Below are positions 24,455 through 32,684 of a stretch of 64,000 bases of DNA, piece after piece. Source of the stretch: UMGS1933 sp045593405 (GTDB taxonomy: Bacteria; Bacillota; Clostridia; TANB77; CAG-508); NCBI GenBank assembly GCA_045593405.1, contig JAZNWN010000015.1, positions 62,001 to 126,000 on the forward strand. The letters run 5' to 3'. A program made the translations under genes and the position numbers. The notes below the pieces were generated by a model. That model ran no database searches. It was given only the letters and a program-made list of their open reading frames with translations, and was not told the DNA's origin. Position 1 is the first letter of the stretch, and every line of letters begins with the position of its first letter.

Positions 24455-25351
24455 TTACACGTCAAGATATCTTCTCATTGATATTGAACTTCCTAGTATT
24501 CCTATTCCTATTCCTAAAATTAGATAAACTGATACAATTTCTGTAAACAAATTATTAAATGATAAAATGCTTACTCCTATTGTTTGAACTGTAGGTGATT
24601 CAAGGAGTTTACTTACAACTGAATTATAAAGCACTCCTATTATACCTAATGAAAGAATACTTGATACTAGTCCTATTATTATACCTTCAATCATAAAAGG
24701 AGTTCTAATAAAACTATTTGTTGCCCCAACATATTTCATAATAGAAATCTCTTTTCTTCTTGCATGTACTGTTAATTTTATTGTATTTGATATTATAAAT
24801 ATTGATATTATAATTAAAATCCCTAAAAGTGCTCCTGTTAAAATTTTTATCCATTTACCTACTTTAGAAAGTGTAGCTATTGTTTGGTTAGCACTTTCAA
24901 TTCTTTTTACATTATCTAAGTTTGATATACTTTCTTGAACACTTTCGTTTAAGTCTAAATCTGTTAATGTAACTACAAAAGATGCTGAAAAAATAGATGG
25001 TTCAATAGTATCCATAACATCCTGTCTATCCCCTAGTCCTTCTCTCATCTCGTTGTAAGCATCTTGAGGTGTTTTAGGAGTAATTGTATTAACTCCATTA
25101 ATTTCGCTTATTTGTTTCCCTAATGTATCTATTTCTTCTTGTGTTGCTTCATGTAAAGCAAAAACTCTAATTGCTTGTGCATCTTCAACTTCTGTTATCA
25201 TATTATTTATATTTTTGCTAACTGAGAAAAATAATCCAAATATGAACATTGTTGCACACATTACACCTAAGCATGAGAATGTAGATTTCTTATTTTTAAA
25301 TACATTCCTAAATCCCTCACTTAGGAAATAACTAATTACATTGTATTTCAT
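24455..25351 (-). CDS. ftsX: Cell-division ABC permease FtsX
   Basis: Four-helix membrane partner of FtsE. One N-terminal helix (about residues 22-44), a large extracellular loop, then three C-terminal helices (about 170-190, 219-245, 265-290). The long loop between helices 1 and 2 would contact the coiled-coil hydrolase. It overlaps ftsE by four bases. 298 residues, normal for the family. Confidence 0.95.
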   Translation of the reverse strand: MKYNVISYFLSEGFRNVFKNKKSTFSCLGVMCATMFIFGLFFSVSKNINNMITEVEDAQAIRVFALHEATQEEIDTLGKQISEINGVNTITPKTPQDAYNEMREGLGDRQDVMDTIEPSIFSASFVVTLTDLDLNESVQESISNLDNVKRIESANQTIATLSKVGKWIKILTGALLGILIIISIFIISNTIKLTVHARRKEISIMKYVGATNSFIRTPFMIEGIIIGLVSSILSLGIIGVLYNSVVSKLLESPTVQTIGVSILSFNNLFTEIVSVYLILGIGIGILGSSISMRRYLDV

Positions 25352-26028
25352 TTTGAATATCCTCCTTTTTTATCATCCCTTATAATTACACCTTTTTCTA
25401 TTTCTATAACTCTTTTCTTCATTTTATCTACAATGTCTTTAGCATGTGTTGCTATAACTAATGTTGTTCCTCTTAAATTAATTTCATTTAAAAGATTCAT
25501 TATTTCCCACGCTGTTTCTGGGTCTAAGTTACCTGTTGGTTCATCTGCAATTATCATTGATGGATTATTAACTAATGCTCTAGCTAAAGCTACTCTTTGT
25601 TGCTCCCCACCTGATAATTCGTCTGGATACATTTTTGCTTTTCCACTTAATCCAACTAATGAAAGTACCATTGGAACTTGTCTTCTTATATGTCTTGGTG
25701 TTGCTTTAACTATGTTCATGGCAAATGCCACATTTTCATAAACCGTCTTATCTTGTAAAAGTCTAAAATCTTGAAAAACAACTCCCATACTTCTTCTTAA
25801 ATATGGAACTCTTTTTGGTTTTAAAAATGTTGTATCTTTTCCATTTATTATAATGTTGCCTTCAGATGGTTCTTCCTCTTTTAATATAAGTTTTATAAGG
25901 GTTGACTTTCCTGACCCTGATGCTCCAACTAAGAAACAGAAATCACCTTTTTCTATTTTAAAATTAGCATTATGTACTGCTTCTGTGCCTGTACTATATG
26001 TTTTTGAAACATTTTTAAATTCAATCAT
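25348..26028 (-). CDS. ftsE: Cell-division ATPase FtsE
   Basis: ABC ATPase of the FtsEX complex. Walker A GASGSGKST is at residues 35-43, the signature LSGGEQQR and Walker B IIADEPTG follow. 226 residues. First gene of the ftsEX-M23-M23 operon, with GAGGT before the ATG and a well-formed promoter upstream. Confidence 0.96.
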   Translation of the reverse strand: MIEFKNVSKTYSTGTEAVHNANFKIEKGDFCFLVGASGSGKSTLIKLILKEEEPSEGNIIINGKDTTFLKPKRVPYLRRSMGVVFQDFRLLQDKTVYENVAFAMNIVKATPRHIRRQVPMVLSLVGLSGKAKMYPDELSGGEQQRVALARALVNNPSMIIADEPTGNLDPETAWEIMNLLNEINLRGTTLVIATHAKDIVDKMKKRVIEIEKGVIIRDDKKGGYSK

Positions 26029-26063
26029 TTTCTTACCTCAATATCATACAAATTTACATTTAC

Positions 26064-26092
26064 ATTATAATAATAAATACTCAAAAAATCAA
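26064..26092 (-). promoter_or_regulatory. Promoter of the ftsEX operon
   Basis: TTGATT (26087-26092) and TATAAT (26064-26069), 17-base spacer. Confidence 0.7.
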
Positions 26093-26178
26093 TAGAAAAA
26101 ACTAGAAAAACAGGTTATTTTAGCAAATGTAATATTTGTGTAATATTTACGTTTTTATTTTGTAATTTTTAAAAGACA

Positions 26179-26324
26179 TCCGCCAAATCTCGTCGGAGTT
26201 TATGTTTTTATTTTTATTCGCTCCCTTCCGAGAAAATGTAATTCGCTTGCGCTCAAACATTTTCTAAGTCAGTAACGCTTGAGCGGCTTAAAAAATAAAA
26301 AGCATAAACTCCTGCGTTTGGCTA
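26179..26324. repeat. MITE-like palindromic element, copy D
   Basis: A 146-bp copy with the canonical ends TCCGCCAAATCTCGTCGGAG and CTCCTGCGTTTGGCTA. It fills most of the 387-base gap between ftsE and the 26416 gene; the rest holds the two promoters. Confidence 0.87.
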
Positions 26325-26355
26325 CCATATCAAAATAATTGGGATTGAGTTAAAT

Positions 26356-26384
26356 TTGCTTTTTTATGTAACTTATATTATAAT
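26356..26384 (+). promoter_or_regulatory. Promoter of the 26416 orphan gene
   Basis: TTGCTT (26356-26361) and TATAAT (26379-26384), 17-base spacer. Confidence 0.65.
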
Positions 26385-26415
26385 TATAATGGATTTTTTT
26401 ATTGGAGGTATCTTT

Positions 26416-26694
26416 ATGAAAAGCAATGACAGCACCGTCAACATTCACCTCAGTCTTAATGGCTGTACGCACATCATTATCGAAAATGAACATTACCACA
26501 AATACATCCTGGAACTACAGGAAAACGGAGAAATTAATTGTAAATTTTATGAACCCTCATTTACAGAAGGAAAAGTAACAAATATTTATGATGAACTCCA
26601 AATTGGTAGACGCTTTCGATTTAATTACATTTCCTACGGTGTTATTCGGTATGTAGACATTGAGCGCATCCGGACAATCAAGCTACAAAGTTAA
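26416..26694 (+). CDS. Orphan protein of 92 aa with foreign codon usage
   Basis: Not recognised. The start is ATG 26416 with GGAGG at 26404-26408. The protein is soluble, with alternating hydrophobic residues suggesting a small beta-rich fold; there is no signal peptide. Codons are far richer in C and G (ACC, GTC, CTC, ATC, CGC) than in flanking genes. It contains two in-frame CGG codons (26647, 26671), which the AT-rich genes avoid. It stands alone with its own promoter and terminator. Confidence 0.7.
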   Translation: MKSNDSTVNIHLSLNGCTHIIIENEHYHKYILELQENGEINCKFYEPSFTEGKVTNIYDELQIGRRFRFNYISYGVIRYVDIERIRTIKLQS

Positions 26695-26704
26695 TCTCCC
26701 AATT

Positions 26705-26756
26705 CCCGTTATAACGGGAAAGTTGGCATGGTCTAAAACCTTGCCAACATTTTTTT
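26705..26756 (+). terminator. Tandem hairpins and terminator of the 26416 gene
   Basis: CCCGTT-AT-AACGGG (26705-26718) is followed by a GTTGGCA / TGCCAAC stem (26722-26748) and six to seven T. Confidence 0.82.
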
Positions 26757-26786
26757 GTTATTTTATATAATTTTATTACAAATACT

Positions 26787-26853
26787 GTAGGGGTCGCACC
26801 CCTGGGCGACCCGTTATTTTTGTTTGCGGGGCGACGAAGGCTGCGCCCCCTAC
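26787..26853. repeat. REP pair downstream of the transketolase C-subunit gene
   Basis: Left unit GTAGGGGTCGCACCCCTGGG, right unit an inverted GTAGGGGGCGCAGCCTTCG. It ends 16 bases from the stop codon. Confidence 0.85.
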
Positions 26854-26869
26854 ACCTTATTTATCCAAA

Positions 26870-27799
26870 TTATTCTTTTATAACCTTCATTATGTTCTCT
26901 GCTGTCAATCCATAATATTCTATTAGTTCTTCTGCTTTTCCTGATTTTCCAAATGTGTCATTTATTCCTATCTTTGTAAGTTTTGTTGGATAGTTTTCCA
27001 CTAGCACATCTGCAATTGCTGTCCCTAATCCTCCTATTACATTATGGTCTTCTACTGATATTAATTTTTTTGTTTCTTTTGCACATTTTATTACCATTTC
27101 TTTATCTATTGGTTTTATTGTGTGCACATCTACTACTCTTATATTTATTCCTTGTTTTTCTAATTCTACTTTTGCTTTTAAAGCTTCTGAGACTGTTACT
27201 CCTGTTGCAAATACAGTAGCATCTGTTCCTTCTCCTATTTGAATCGCTTTTCCTATTTCAAACTTTTCATTTTCGTCATATACAACTGGTGTTGCAAGTC
27301 TACATAGTCTTAAATATACTGGTCCTTTTATTTTAGAGGCTTCTTCTACTGCCCATTTTGTTTGTGTGTCATCAGAAGTTGAAATCACTGTCATATTTGG
27401 AAGTCCCCTCATCATTCCTAAATCTTCTATCATTTGATGAGTTGCACCATCTTCCCCTACTGTTATTCCAGCATGAGTGGCACATATTTTTACATTTAAA
27501 TTTGGATAACATACACTATTTCTTATTTGGTCATATGCTCTTCCTGCTGCAAATACTGCAAATGTACTTACATATGGTATTTTTCCAAAAGTAGACATAC
27601 CAGCTGCTGTACTTATCATATCCGCTTCTGCTATTCCCATATCGAAAAATCTATCTGGAAATTCTTTTGCAAATATTGATGTTTTTGTAGCTCCTGAAAG
27701 GTCTGCATCAAATACTACTATATCTTTATTTTTTTTACCAAGTTCTAGCAAAGCCTCTCCACAACTTTGTCTTGTGGCTATTTTTTTATTTTCACTCAT
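26870..27799 (-). CDS. Transketolase, C-terminal subunit
   Basis: Second half of a split, thiamine-diphosphate-dependent transketolase of the pentose phosphate pathway. The 309 residues contain the pyrimidine-binding domain (GIAEADMISTAAG, with the catalytic Glu of the family) and the C-terminal domain. The start at 27799 is supported by AAAGGAG; the earlier ATG lies inside the REP. It follows the N-terminal subunit, from which it is separated by a REP pair. Confidence 0.93.
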   Translation of the reverse strand: MSENKKIATRQSCGEALLELGKKNKDIVVFDADLSGATKTSIFAKEFPDRFFDMGIAEADMISTAAGMSTFGKIPYVSTFAVFAAGRAYDQIRNSVCYPNLNVKICATHAGITVGEDGATHQMIEDLGMMRGLPNMTVISTSDDTQTKWAVEEASKIKGPVYLRLCRLATPVVYDENEKFEIGKAIQIGEGTDATVFATGVTVSEALKAKVELEKQGINIRVVDVHTIKPIDKEMVIKCAKETKKLISVEDHNVIGGLGTAIADVLVENYPTKLTKIGINDTFGKSGKAEELIEYYGLTAENIMKVIKE

Positions 27800-27831
27800 A
27801 ATTACACACTCTCCTTTTATTAATTTTATCT

Positions 27832-27908
27832 GTAGGGGTCGCACTCCTGGGCGACCCGAAAAGTAGTTATTTATATCTCTGAGGGCTGCCGAGGACTGCA
27901 GCCCCTAC
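27832..27908. repeat. REP pair between the two transketolase subunit genes
   Basis: GTAGGGGTCGCACTCCTGGG at the left, inverted GTAGGGGCTGCAGTCCTCGG at the right, 11 bases from the stop codon of the N-subunit gene. Confidence 0.87.
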
Positions 27909-27919
27909 ATGCCATAATT

Positions 27920-28744
27920 CTATTTATGGATTAGTTCTTTCATCGCAATCTCATATTCTTCTTGATTTGGAGCTTTTCCGTGCCACCCAGCTTCGTTTTC
28001 CATAAATGATACTCCTTTTCCTTTTATTGTGTTTGCAATAATTACAGTTGGTTTTCCTTTTACCTTTTTTGCTTGCCCAAATGCACTTATTAATTCAGCT
28101 ATATTATGGCCATCTACGTGGATAACTTCAAATCCAAAGCTTTTAAATTTTTCATCTAGTGGATATATATTCATTACTTTATTTACATTTCCATCTATTT
28201 GCAAGTTGTTATTATCAACAACAACACATAAATTATCTAATTTATAATGGCTTGAAGACATTGCAGCTTCCCATATTTGTCCTTCTTGAAGTTCTCCATC
28301 CCCACAAATACAGTAAACTCTTATTCCCTCTCCTCCAAGCTTCGATGCCATTGCCATTCCATTTGCAACAGATAATCCTTGACCTAATGAACCTGTTGTC
28401 ATATCTACTCCAGGTATTTTGTTCATATCTGGATGTCCTTGTAAATTTCCATTTATATTTCTTAGTGTTTTTAATAATCCTTTTTCAAAAAATCCTCTTT
28501 CTGCAAGTGTACTATACAATGCAGGTGCGCAGTGTCCTTTAGATAATACTAACCTATCTCTTGATTTATCTTGTGGCTTAGTTTCATCAATGTTCATTTG
28601 ATTGAAATATAAAACTGTAAGTATATCTGCAATAGATAGTGACCCTCCTGGATGTCCAGATTTTGCTGCATATACAGATTCTATTATTCCTATCCTTACA
28701 TCGTTTGCTATTTTTTCTAATTCTTTAACATCTTTAATTTTCAA
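27920..28744 (-). CDS. Transketolase, N-terminal subunit
   Basis: First half of the split transketolase. The thiamine-diphosphate motif is visible as GDGELQEGQIWEA with a later conserved Asn (VVDNNNLQ), and histidines for phosphate/substrate binding occur in SGHPGGSLS and KGHCAPALY. 274 residues is normal for the split form. Each half has its own ribosome site, so this is a true two-gene arrangement rather than a frameshift. Confidence 0.94.
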   Translation of the reverse strand: MKIKDVKELEKIANDVRIGIIESVYAAKSGHPGGSLSIADILTVLYFNQMNIDETKPQDKSRDRLVLSKGHCAPALYSTLAERGFFEKGLLKTLRNINGNLQGHPDMNKIPGVDMTTGSLGQGLSVANGMAMASKLGGEGIRVYCICGDGELQEGQIWEAAMSSSHYKLDNLCVVVDNNNLQIDGNVNKVMNIYPLDEKFKSFGFEVIHVDGHNIAELISAFGQAKKVKGKPTVIIANTIKGKGVSFMENEAGWHGKAPNQEEYEIAMKELIHK

Positions 28745-28798
28745 AATATCAGCCCCCTTGTTTCTTTAATGTATATTATATATCATACAAATAAAAAT

Positions 28799-28828
28799 AA
28801 AGCAATGAAAAATTATTGCTTTATTTTT
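28799..28828. terminator. Hairpin terminator near the transketolase promoter region
   Basis: AAAGCAAT / ATTGCTTT stem with T-rich tracts on both strands. It most likely ends the transcript of the 28-residue peptide gene on the minus strand. A further GC-rich hairpin (CCCGC / GCGGG) lies at about 28844-28867. Confidence 0.6.
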
Positions 28829-28872
28829 AATCCATAATAATTCCCGCCTCTTGTTAGAGAGCGGGATTTAAT

Positions 28873-28959
28873 CTATAATTTTTTAGTTGTTTTTTTCTTT
28901 GTTTTACGTCCCCTCTTACTCAGTTCCTTAAGAAACTTTTTAAGCTCCAAAGAACTCAT
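28873..28959 (-). CDS. Very small basic peptide (28 aa)
   Basis: Not recognised. The ATG at 28957-28959 has AAAGGAG about 7 bases upstream. The peptide starts with MSSLELKKFLKELSKRG and ends in a lysine/threonine tail (TKKKTTKKL): an amphipathic N-terminal helix followed by a strongly cationic tail. It has its own near-consensus promoter and downstream hairpins, which argues for a real gene. It could be a nucleic-acid- or ribosome-binding peptide; that is a guess from charge alone. Confidence 0.55.
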   Translation of the reverse strand: MSSLELKKFLKELSKRGRKTKKKTTKKL

Positions 28960-29018
28960 ATTAAGATCTCCTTTCTTATAGATTTACTAAGTTAAGGCTT
29001 TAACCTATAACGAAATTT

Positions 29019-29046
29019 ATTATAACATTCTTTTATACCTTGTCAA
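29019..29046 (-). promoter_or_regulatory. Promoter of the 28-residue peptide gene
   Basis: TTGACA (29041-29046) and TATAAT (29019-29024) with a 16-base spacer. The leader holds a small inverted repeat (GGTTAAAGCC/TTAAC). Confidence 0.72.
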
Positions 29047-29067
29047 CCTTTTTTTATAAAATATTTA

Positions 29068-30087
29068 CTATTTGATTGCTTCTTTTGCATATTTGTTATT
29101 TACAACTTTTGTATAATCTGCTCTTTTTGATAATTCTCCTGCCTCTTCCATTACATCTTGTAATTTTTCAAATGAAGCTTCTTCTAATACTGGTGTTTCA
29201 TTCCATGCATCTATAGCTTTGTATTTTTGTATTGATGTTGCAAGTGTTTCTACATCTGTATCCGGGAAAAAGTCAACTATTTTTTCAGCAATTTCTTCTG
29301 CAGTATGAGTTTTTACCCATTGCTGACCTTTATATATTGCATTTGTGAAATTTTGAATTAGGTCTTCATTTTCAGTTATATAACTTTGAAGAGCAAAATA
29401 TGCTGTATACGGAATTTCTCCAGCCTCTTCTCCAACTGCTGCTACAATATAACCAATTCCAGCTTCTTCCGTTAAAGATGCTGTTGGCTCAAATAATGTT
29501 ACATAGTCAGCATTTCCTCCGGCAAATGAACCGGCCATTAGGTCAAAGCTTATACTATCATCTAATACTAAATCGTTTGTAGGATCTATACTATTTTGTT
29601 TTAACACATATTCTAATGTCATATATGGTACTCCGCCTTTTCTTCCAGGTATTACAGTCTTTCCTTTTAGATCTTGCCAAGAGAAATTATCTGTTTGTTC
29701 TCTTGCTACTAAAAATGAACCATCTCTTTTTGTAAGCTGTGCAAACACTTGTGGATAATCTGTTTTCCCTTCATTATATACATATATTGCTGCTTCTGGT
29801 CCAGCAAATCCTATATCACTTTGACCTGAAAGAACTGCTGTCATAACATTATCTGCTCCTCCTCCATTTGTAAGTTCTATTTTTATTCCATAATCTTCAA
29901 AATATCCTAATGCTATAGCAACATATTGTGGCGCGTAAAAAACTGAACGAGTTACTTCGTTTACTCGAACCAATGTAGTTCCTGTTTGTGTGCCTTCATC
30001 ATTTGAATCCCCATTTAGATTAACAAGTATTATTGTTCCTATTATTATTAACACTATAATAATAGCTGTTATGATTAATTTTTTCAA
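29068..30087 (-). CDS. ABC transporter substrate-binding protein (SsuA/NrtA/ThiY-like)
   Basis: Extracellular binding protein of a nitrate/sulfonate/taurine or thiamine-precursor type importer. The N-terminal hydrophobic segment (about residues 2-21) acts as signal or membrane anchor; there is no clear lipobox Cys. The periplasmic-binding fold includes GGGADNVMTAVLSGQSDIG. The start is TTG 30085-30087 with GGAGG 7 bases upstream; the earlier ATG overlaps the ribosome site. It forms an operon with the permease and ATPase. The ligand cannot be told from sequence. Confidence 0.85.
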   Translation of the reverse strand: MKKLIITAIIIVLIIIGTIILVNLNGDSNDEGTQTGTTLVRVNEVTRSVFYAPQYVAIALGYFEDYGIKIELTNGGGADNVMTAVLSGQSDIGFAGPEAAIYVYNEGKTDYPQVFAQLTKRDGSFLVAREQTDNFSWQDLKGKTVIPGRKGGVPYMTLEYVLKQNSIDPTNDLVLDDSISFDLMAGSFAGGNADYVTLFEPTASLTEEAGIGYIVAAVGEEAGEIPYTAYFALQSYITENEDLIQNFTNAIYKGQQWVKTHTAEEIAEKIVDFFPDTDVETLATSIQKYKAIDAWNETPVLEEASFEKLQDVMEEAGELSKRADYTKVVNNKYAKEAIK

Positions 30088-30137
30088 AATTAAACCTCCA
30101 TAATTCATAAATTGTAGATATTAATTCAAAACGCATT

Positions 30138-30195
30138 GTAGGGACGATTTTAATCGCCCGTTTTTCGAAGCATAGTCGAACAAGTTCGCCCCTAC
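30138..30195. repeat. REP pair between permease and binding-protein genes
   Basis: GTAGGGACGATTTTAATCGCCC at the left is a clean hairpin unit; the right unit is inverted GTAGGGGCGAACTTGTTCG. Confidence 0.87.
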
Positions 30196-30238
30196 AAATT
30201 GCGCCATAATTTTTTTCTCCAAATTCCAATTTTTAATA

Positions 30239-31055
30239 TTATCCAAAAAGGTGTGTTTTTAATAATATTTTTTCTAATAATGCAATTAGACCATACATTA
30301 GCGCTGCTACAATTGCAAGTATTACTATACCCGTCATTACCAAATCTAGTTTAAACACTTGGCTTCCGTAGTTTATCAAATATCCGTAGTCCTGCTTTTG
30401 AAACCAAAAATTCTCCAGTTATAACACCTACCATTGATAAACCAATGTTTATTTTTAATGAATTTATAAAATTAGAAATATTGGCAGGAATTATTATTTT
30501 TGTTAATAACTGTAATTTTGTACAGTTGAATGTTTTCGCCATTTTTATTTTTTCTTTATCAGTTTCTAAAAATCCATTTAAAATGTCTAATATTGTTACC
30601 ACCAGAGATATTGCTATCGCCATTGTTACTATCGCAGAAGTTCCTGCGCCTACCCATATTATTATTACAGGGCCCAATGCAACTTTTGGCAAACTGTTTA
30701 ATATTACCAAAAATGGTTCCGAAACTTTATTTAAGAACTCTGACCACCATAACGTAATTGCAATTATAATTCCAATTCCAGTTCCCAATAAAAAGCCTAT
30801 TAAAGTTTCATTGCAGGTAACTTGTATGTGCATTAGCAAATCATTAGAAGATAAGTTTATAAAAGTTTTTAAAATTTTTGAAGGCTGACTCATAATAAAG
30901 CTATCTACAAGTTCTCTATTTGCTGCAAATTCCCAAATTGCTATAAATGCTATTAATACACTTATTTGTGTAACTAAAATGCTAATTTTTTTGATACTCT
31001 TTTTTCTTAAGTACTTTTTTCTATCGTCTGAAATATTTTTCTTAGGCATGCACAT
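30239..31055 (-). CDS. ABC transporter permease (SsuC-like) with +1 frameshift at CGG
   Basis: Membrane permease of the SsuABC-type importer with about six helices and the EAA loop region. In the unshifted frame it ends after KAGLRIFDKLRKPSV at 30351. Skipping the C of CGGA (codon 224) gives KAGLGYLINYGSQ and a last membrane helix, ending at 30239 with about 271 residues, the family length. GLGYLI is the conserved end of SsuC-type permeases. It overlaps the ATPase gene by 14 bases. ATG 31055 lies only 4 bases from AAGGAG; ATG 31049 is an alternative start. Confidence 0.85.
30383..30386 (-). other. +1 frameshift site CGGA in the ABC permease
   Basis: Zero frame CTA CGG ATA; skipping C gives CTA GGA TAT, restoring GLGYLI. 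Confidence 0.8.
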
Positions 31056-31809
31056 CTAACTCCTTCCAAATGCTGTCAAAGTATTTGCTAAATTCAGGAG
31101 TTTCCCTTACATTCAAAGGATTTCTATTTTTTATATTAAATTTTACTTCTTTAATACATTTTATAGTAGCAGGTCTTTGGGTCAGTATTGCAATTCTATC
31201 AGACATACTTATGCTTTCTGATATATCATGCGTTACCATCACTGCTGTTATTCCTTCGTTTTTTAATATTTTATAAATATCCTTTGTAACCATTATTCTT
31301 GTTTGATAATCTAAGGCCGAGAAAGCCTCATCCAATAACAATATTTTTGGTTTTATTGCAAGAGTCCTAATTAAAGCAACTCTTTGGCGCATTCCTCCTG
31401 ATAATTGAGATGGATATTTATCTTTGAATTCATATAAATTATATTTCTTCAAAAGTTCTTCTACATAGGCTTTGTTTTCTTCTGTTTTAAGATGTCTTAT
31501 CTCCAGTCCAAACATAACATTTCTGTATATACTCCTCCATTCTAGCAGGCTATCCTTTTGTAGCATATAACCTATTTTTGGTGATATTCCTATTGTTTCT
31601 TCTCCATCTATGTAGAGCTTTCCAGATGTTTTAGGCTCTAATCCAGCAATTATTGAAAGCAATGTAGATTTTCCACAACCACTAGGACCAATTATACATA
31701 ATAACTCTCCTTCATATACAGTTAAATTTACATTTTTTAAAGCTTCAATTTCTCCGTTCTTTGCTTGATATGTTTTTGATATATTTTCTATTTTTAAAAC
31801 TTCCTCCAA
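31042..31809 (-). CDS. ABC transporter ATPase (SsuB-like)
   Basis: Energises the importer encoded by the next two genes. Walker A GPSGCGKST near residue 40, signature LSGGMRQR, Walker B ILLLDEAFSALD, and the H-loop VTHD are all present. The start is TTG 31807-31809, with GGAGG 7 bases upstream; the earlier ATG places the ribosome site inside the coding region. 255 residues. Confidence 0.92.
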   Translation of the reverse strand: MEEVLKIENISKTYQAKNGEIEALKNVNLTVYEGELLCIIGPSGCGKSTLLSIIAGLEPKTSGKLYIDGEETIGISPKIGYMLQKDSLLEWRSIYRNVMFGLEIRHLKTEENKAYVEELLKKYNLYEFKDKYPSQLSGGMRQRVALIRTLAIKPKILLLDEAFSALDYQTRIMVTKDIYKILKNEGITAVMVTHDISESISMSDRIAILTQRPATIKCIKEVKFNIKNRNPLNVRETPEFSKYFDSIWKELDVHA

Positions 31810-31851
31810 AATTCTTCCTCCTTTTGTATATAAACTTATCATATTAATAGT

Positions 31852-31880
31852 ATATTCTAGAGAATAATTTTAGGTGTCAA
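31852..31880 (-). promoter_or_regulatory. Possible promoter of the ABC importer operon
   Basis: TTGACA (31875-31880) has a GAATAT -10 element 17 bases away. The -10 is weak. The -35 lies in a GTCAAAAAA / TTTTTTGAC inverted repeat (31876-31917) shared with the divergent gene. Confidence 0.35.
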
Positions 31881-31962
31881 AAAATCCAGAGTTTTGGCTA
31901 TATATTGGTTTTTTGACTTTTTTCTAAAATTAGTGTATTTAAGGTATAATCTATTTAGAAAG

Positions 31963-32008
31963 GAGGATTTCTCTATGAAGAAATCCTCTCGGGTAATTAA
32001 AATTACCC
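31963..32008 (+). promoter_or_regulatory. Two adjacent hairpins over the ribosome site and start of the 31975 gene
   Basis: GAGGATTTC (31963-31971) pairs perfectly with GAAATCCTC (31980-31988); the loop holds the ATG and the stem covers the ribosome site. Directly after comes GGGTAATT-AA-AATTACCC (31991-32008). Together they should repress translation unless opened. Confidence 0.6.
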
Positions 32009-32214
32009 TCTTAGCTATTATTCTTCCACTGTTCATCATGACAGCCGTACTTACAGTATATGGTATTATCACATTTCAACCTCCTTATGGCTCTTTATTT
32101 GAGCAATTTGGAATTTGGTACATGAGAGTGTATTGCAGTCTTGCTGCAATATGCGAAGTTGTTATCTGTGGTCAGATCATAGCTAAGATCATTAAGTTGC
32201 TGAAAGCAGCTTAA
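31975..32214 (+). CDS. Orphan two-helix membrane protein (79 aa)
   Basis: Not recognised. ATG 31975 is preceded by AAGGAGG. Two hydrophobic segments (about residues 9-32 and 48-72) suggest a small membrane hairpin with a basic N-terminus. The first codons are embedded in two perfect hairpins, suggesting translational control. Codon 6 is an in-frame CGG. It stands alone between the ABC importer and rpsR with its own terminator; GC content is above that of the neighbours. A -10 box TATAAT lies at 31945-31950 but the -35 is poor. Confidence 0.68.
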   Translation: MKKSSRVIKITLLAIILPLFIMTAVLTVYGIITFQPPYGSLFEQFGIWYMRVYCSLAAICEVVICGQIIAKIIKLLKAA

Positions 32215-32221
32215 TGACGAG

Positions 32222-32257
32222 AAAAGCGGAATCCCACAAGTGTGGAGCCGCTTTTTT
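32222..32257 (+). terminator. Terminator of the 31975 gene
   Basis: AAAGCGG / CCGCTTT outer stem with an inner CCACA / TGTGG, followed by a T run. Confidence 0.82.
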
Positions 32258-32276
32258 ATGTGCAAATATCCCAAAC

Positions 32277-32308
32277 AAAAAACCGACTAGGTTATCTAAT
32301 CGGTTTTT
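32277..32308 (-). terminator. Terminator of the rpsF-ssb-rpsR operon
   Basis: AAACCGATTAG / CTAGTCGGTTT stem followed on the minus strand by TTTTT. Confidence 0.85.
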
Positions 32309-32315
32309 ACAATTT

Positions 32316-32606
32316 TTATTTGCTTGTAAATGGTAATACAGCAATATGTCTTGCTCTTTTTACAGCTTGTGTTATATCTCTTTGATGTTTAGCACATGCA
32401 CCTGTTGCTCTTCTTGGTAGTATTTTACCTTTTTCATTTACGAATTTTTTTAATTGATCTGCGTTTTTATAATCTAAAACGAAATCTTTATTAGCACACA
32501 TTACACATACTTTTTTTCTCATTTTTCTAAATTTTGGATTGAATTCTTCATCTCCATTATTTCTTCTTCTATTATTATTTCTATTGTTTTGTTTTTTGTC
32601 TGCCAT
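32316..32606 (-). CDS. rpsR: 30S ribosomal protein S18
   Basis: Small-subunit protein that pairs with S6. The 96 residues have an Asn/Arg-rich N-terminus and the core ending in KRARHIAVLPF. Cysteines in VCVMC and GACAKH suggest the zinc-binding form of S18. The start at 32606 follows an AGGGGG ribosome site. It is the last gene of rpsF-ssb-rpsR. Confidence 0.96.
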   Translation of the reverse strand: MADKKQNNRNNNRRRNNGDEEFNPKFRKMRKKVCVMCANKDFVLDYKNADQLKKFVNEKGKILPRRATGACAKHQRDITQAVKRARHIAVLPFTSK

Positions 32607-32648
32607 TACTTTTCCCCCTTTCAAATGTTAATACAATTTATGTTCTTG

Positions 32649-32676
32649 GCGGGCAGAGATAGAACTCTGCCCCTAT
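32649..32676. repeat. Decayed REP unit between ssb and rpsR
   Basis: GGCGGGCAGAGATAGAACTC followed by TGCCCCTA resembles one inverted REP unit with a degraded head; it lies 9 bases from the ssb stop codon. Confidence 0.45.
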
Positions 32677-32684
32677 ATTTATTT

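Noticed and set aside
26870..28744. Split transketolase as a seventh frameshift
   Set aside because: Each half has its own start and ribosome site, there is no CGG at the junction, and split transketolases are common in anaerobes.
28745..29067. Riboswitch (for example TPP) upstream of transketolase
   Set aside because: No conserved riboswitch core is visible; the region is explained by the peptide gene, its promoter and hairpins.
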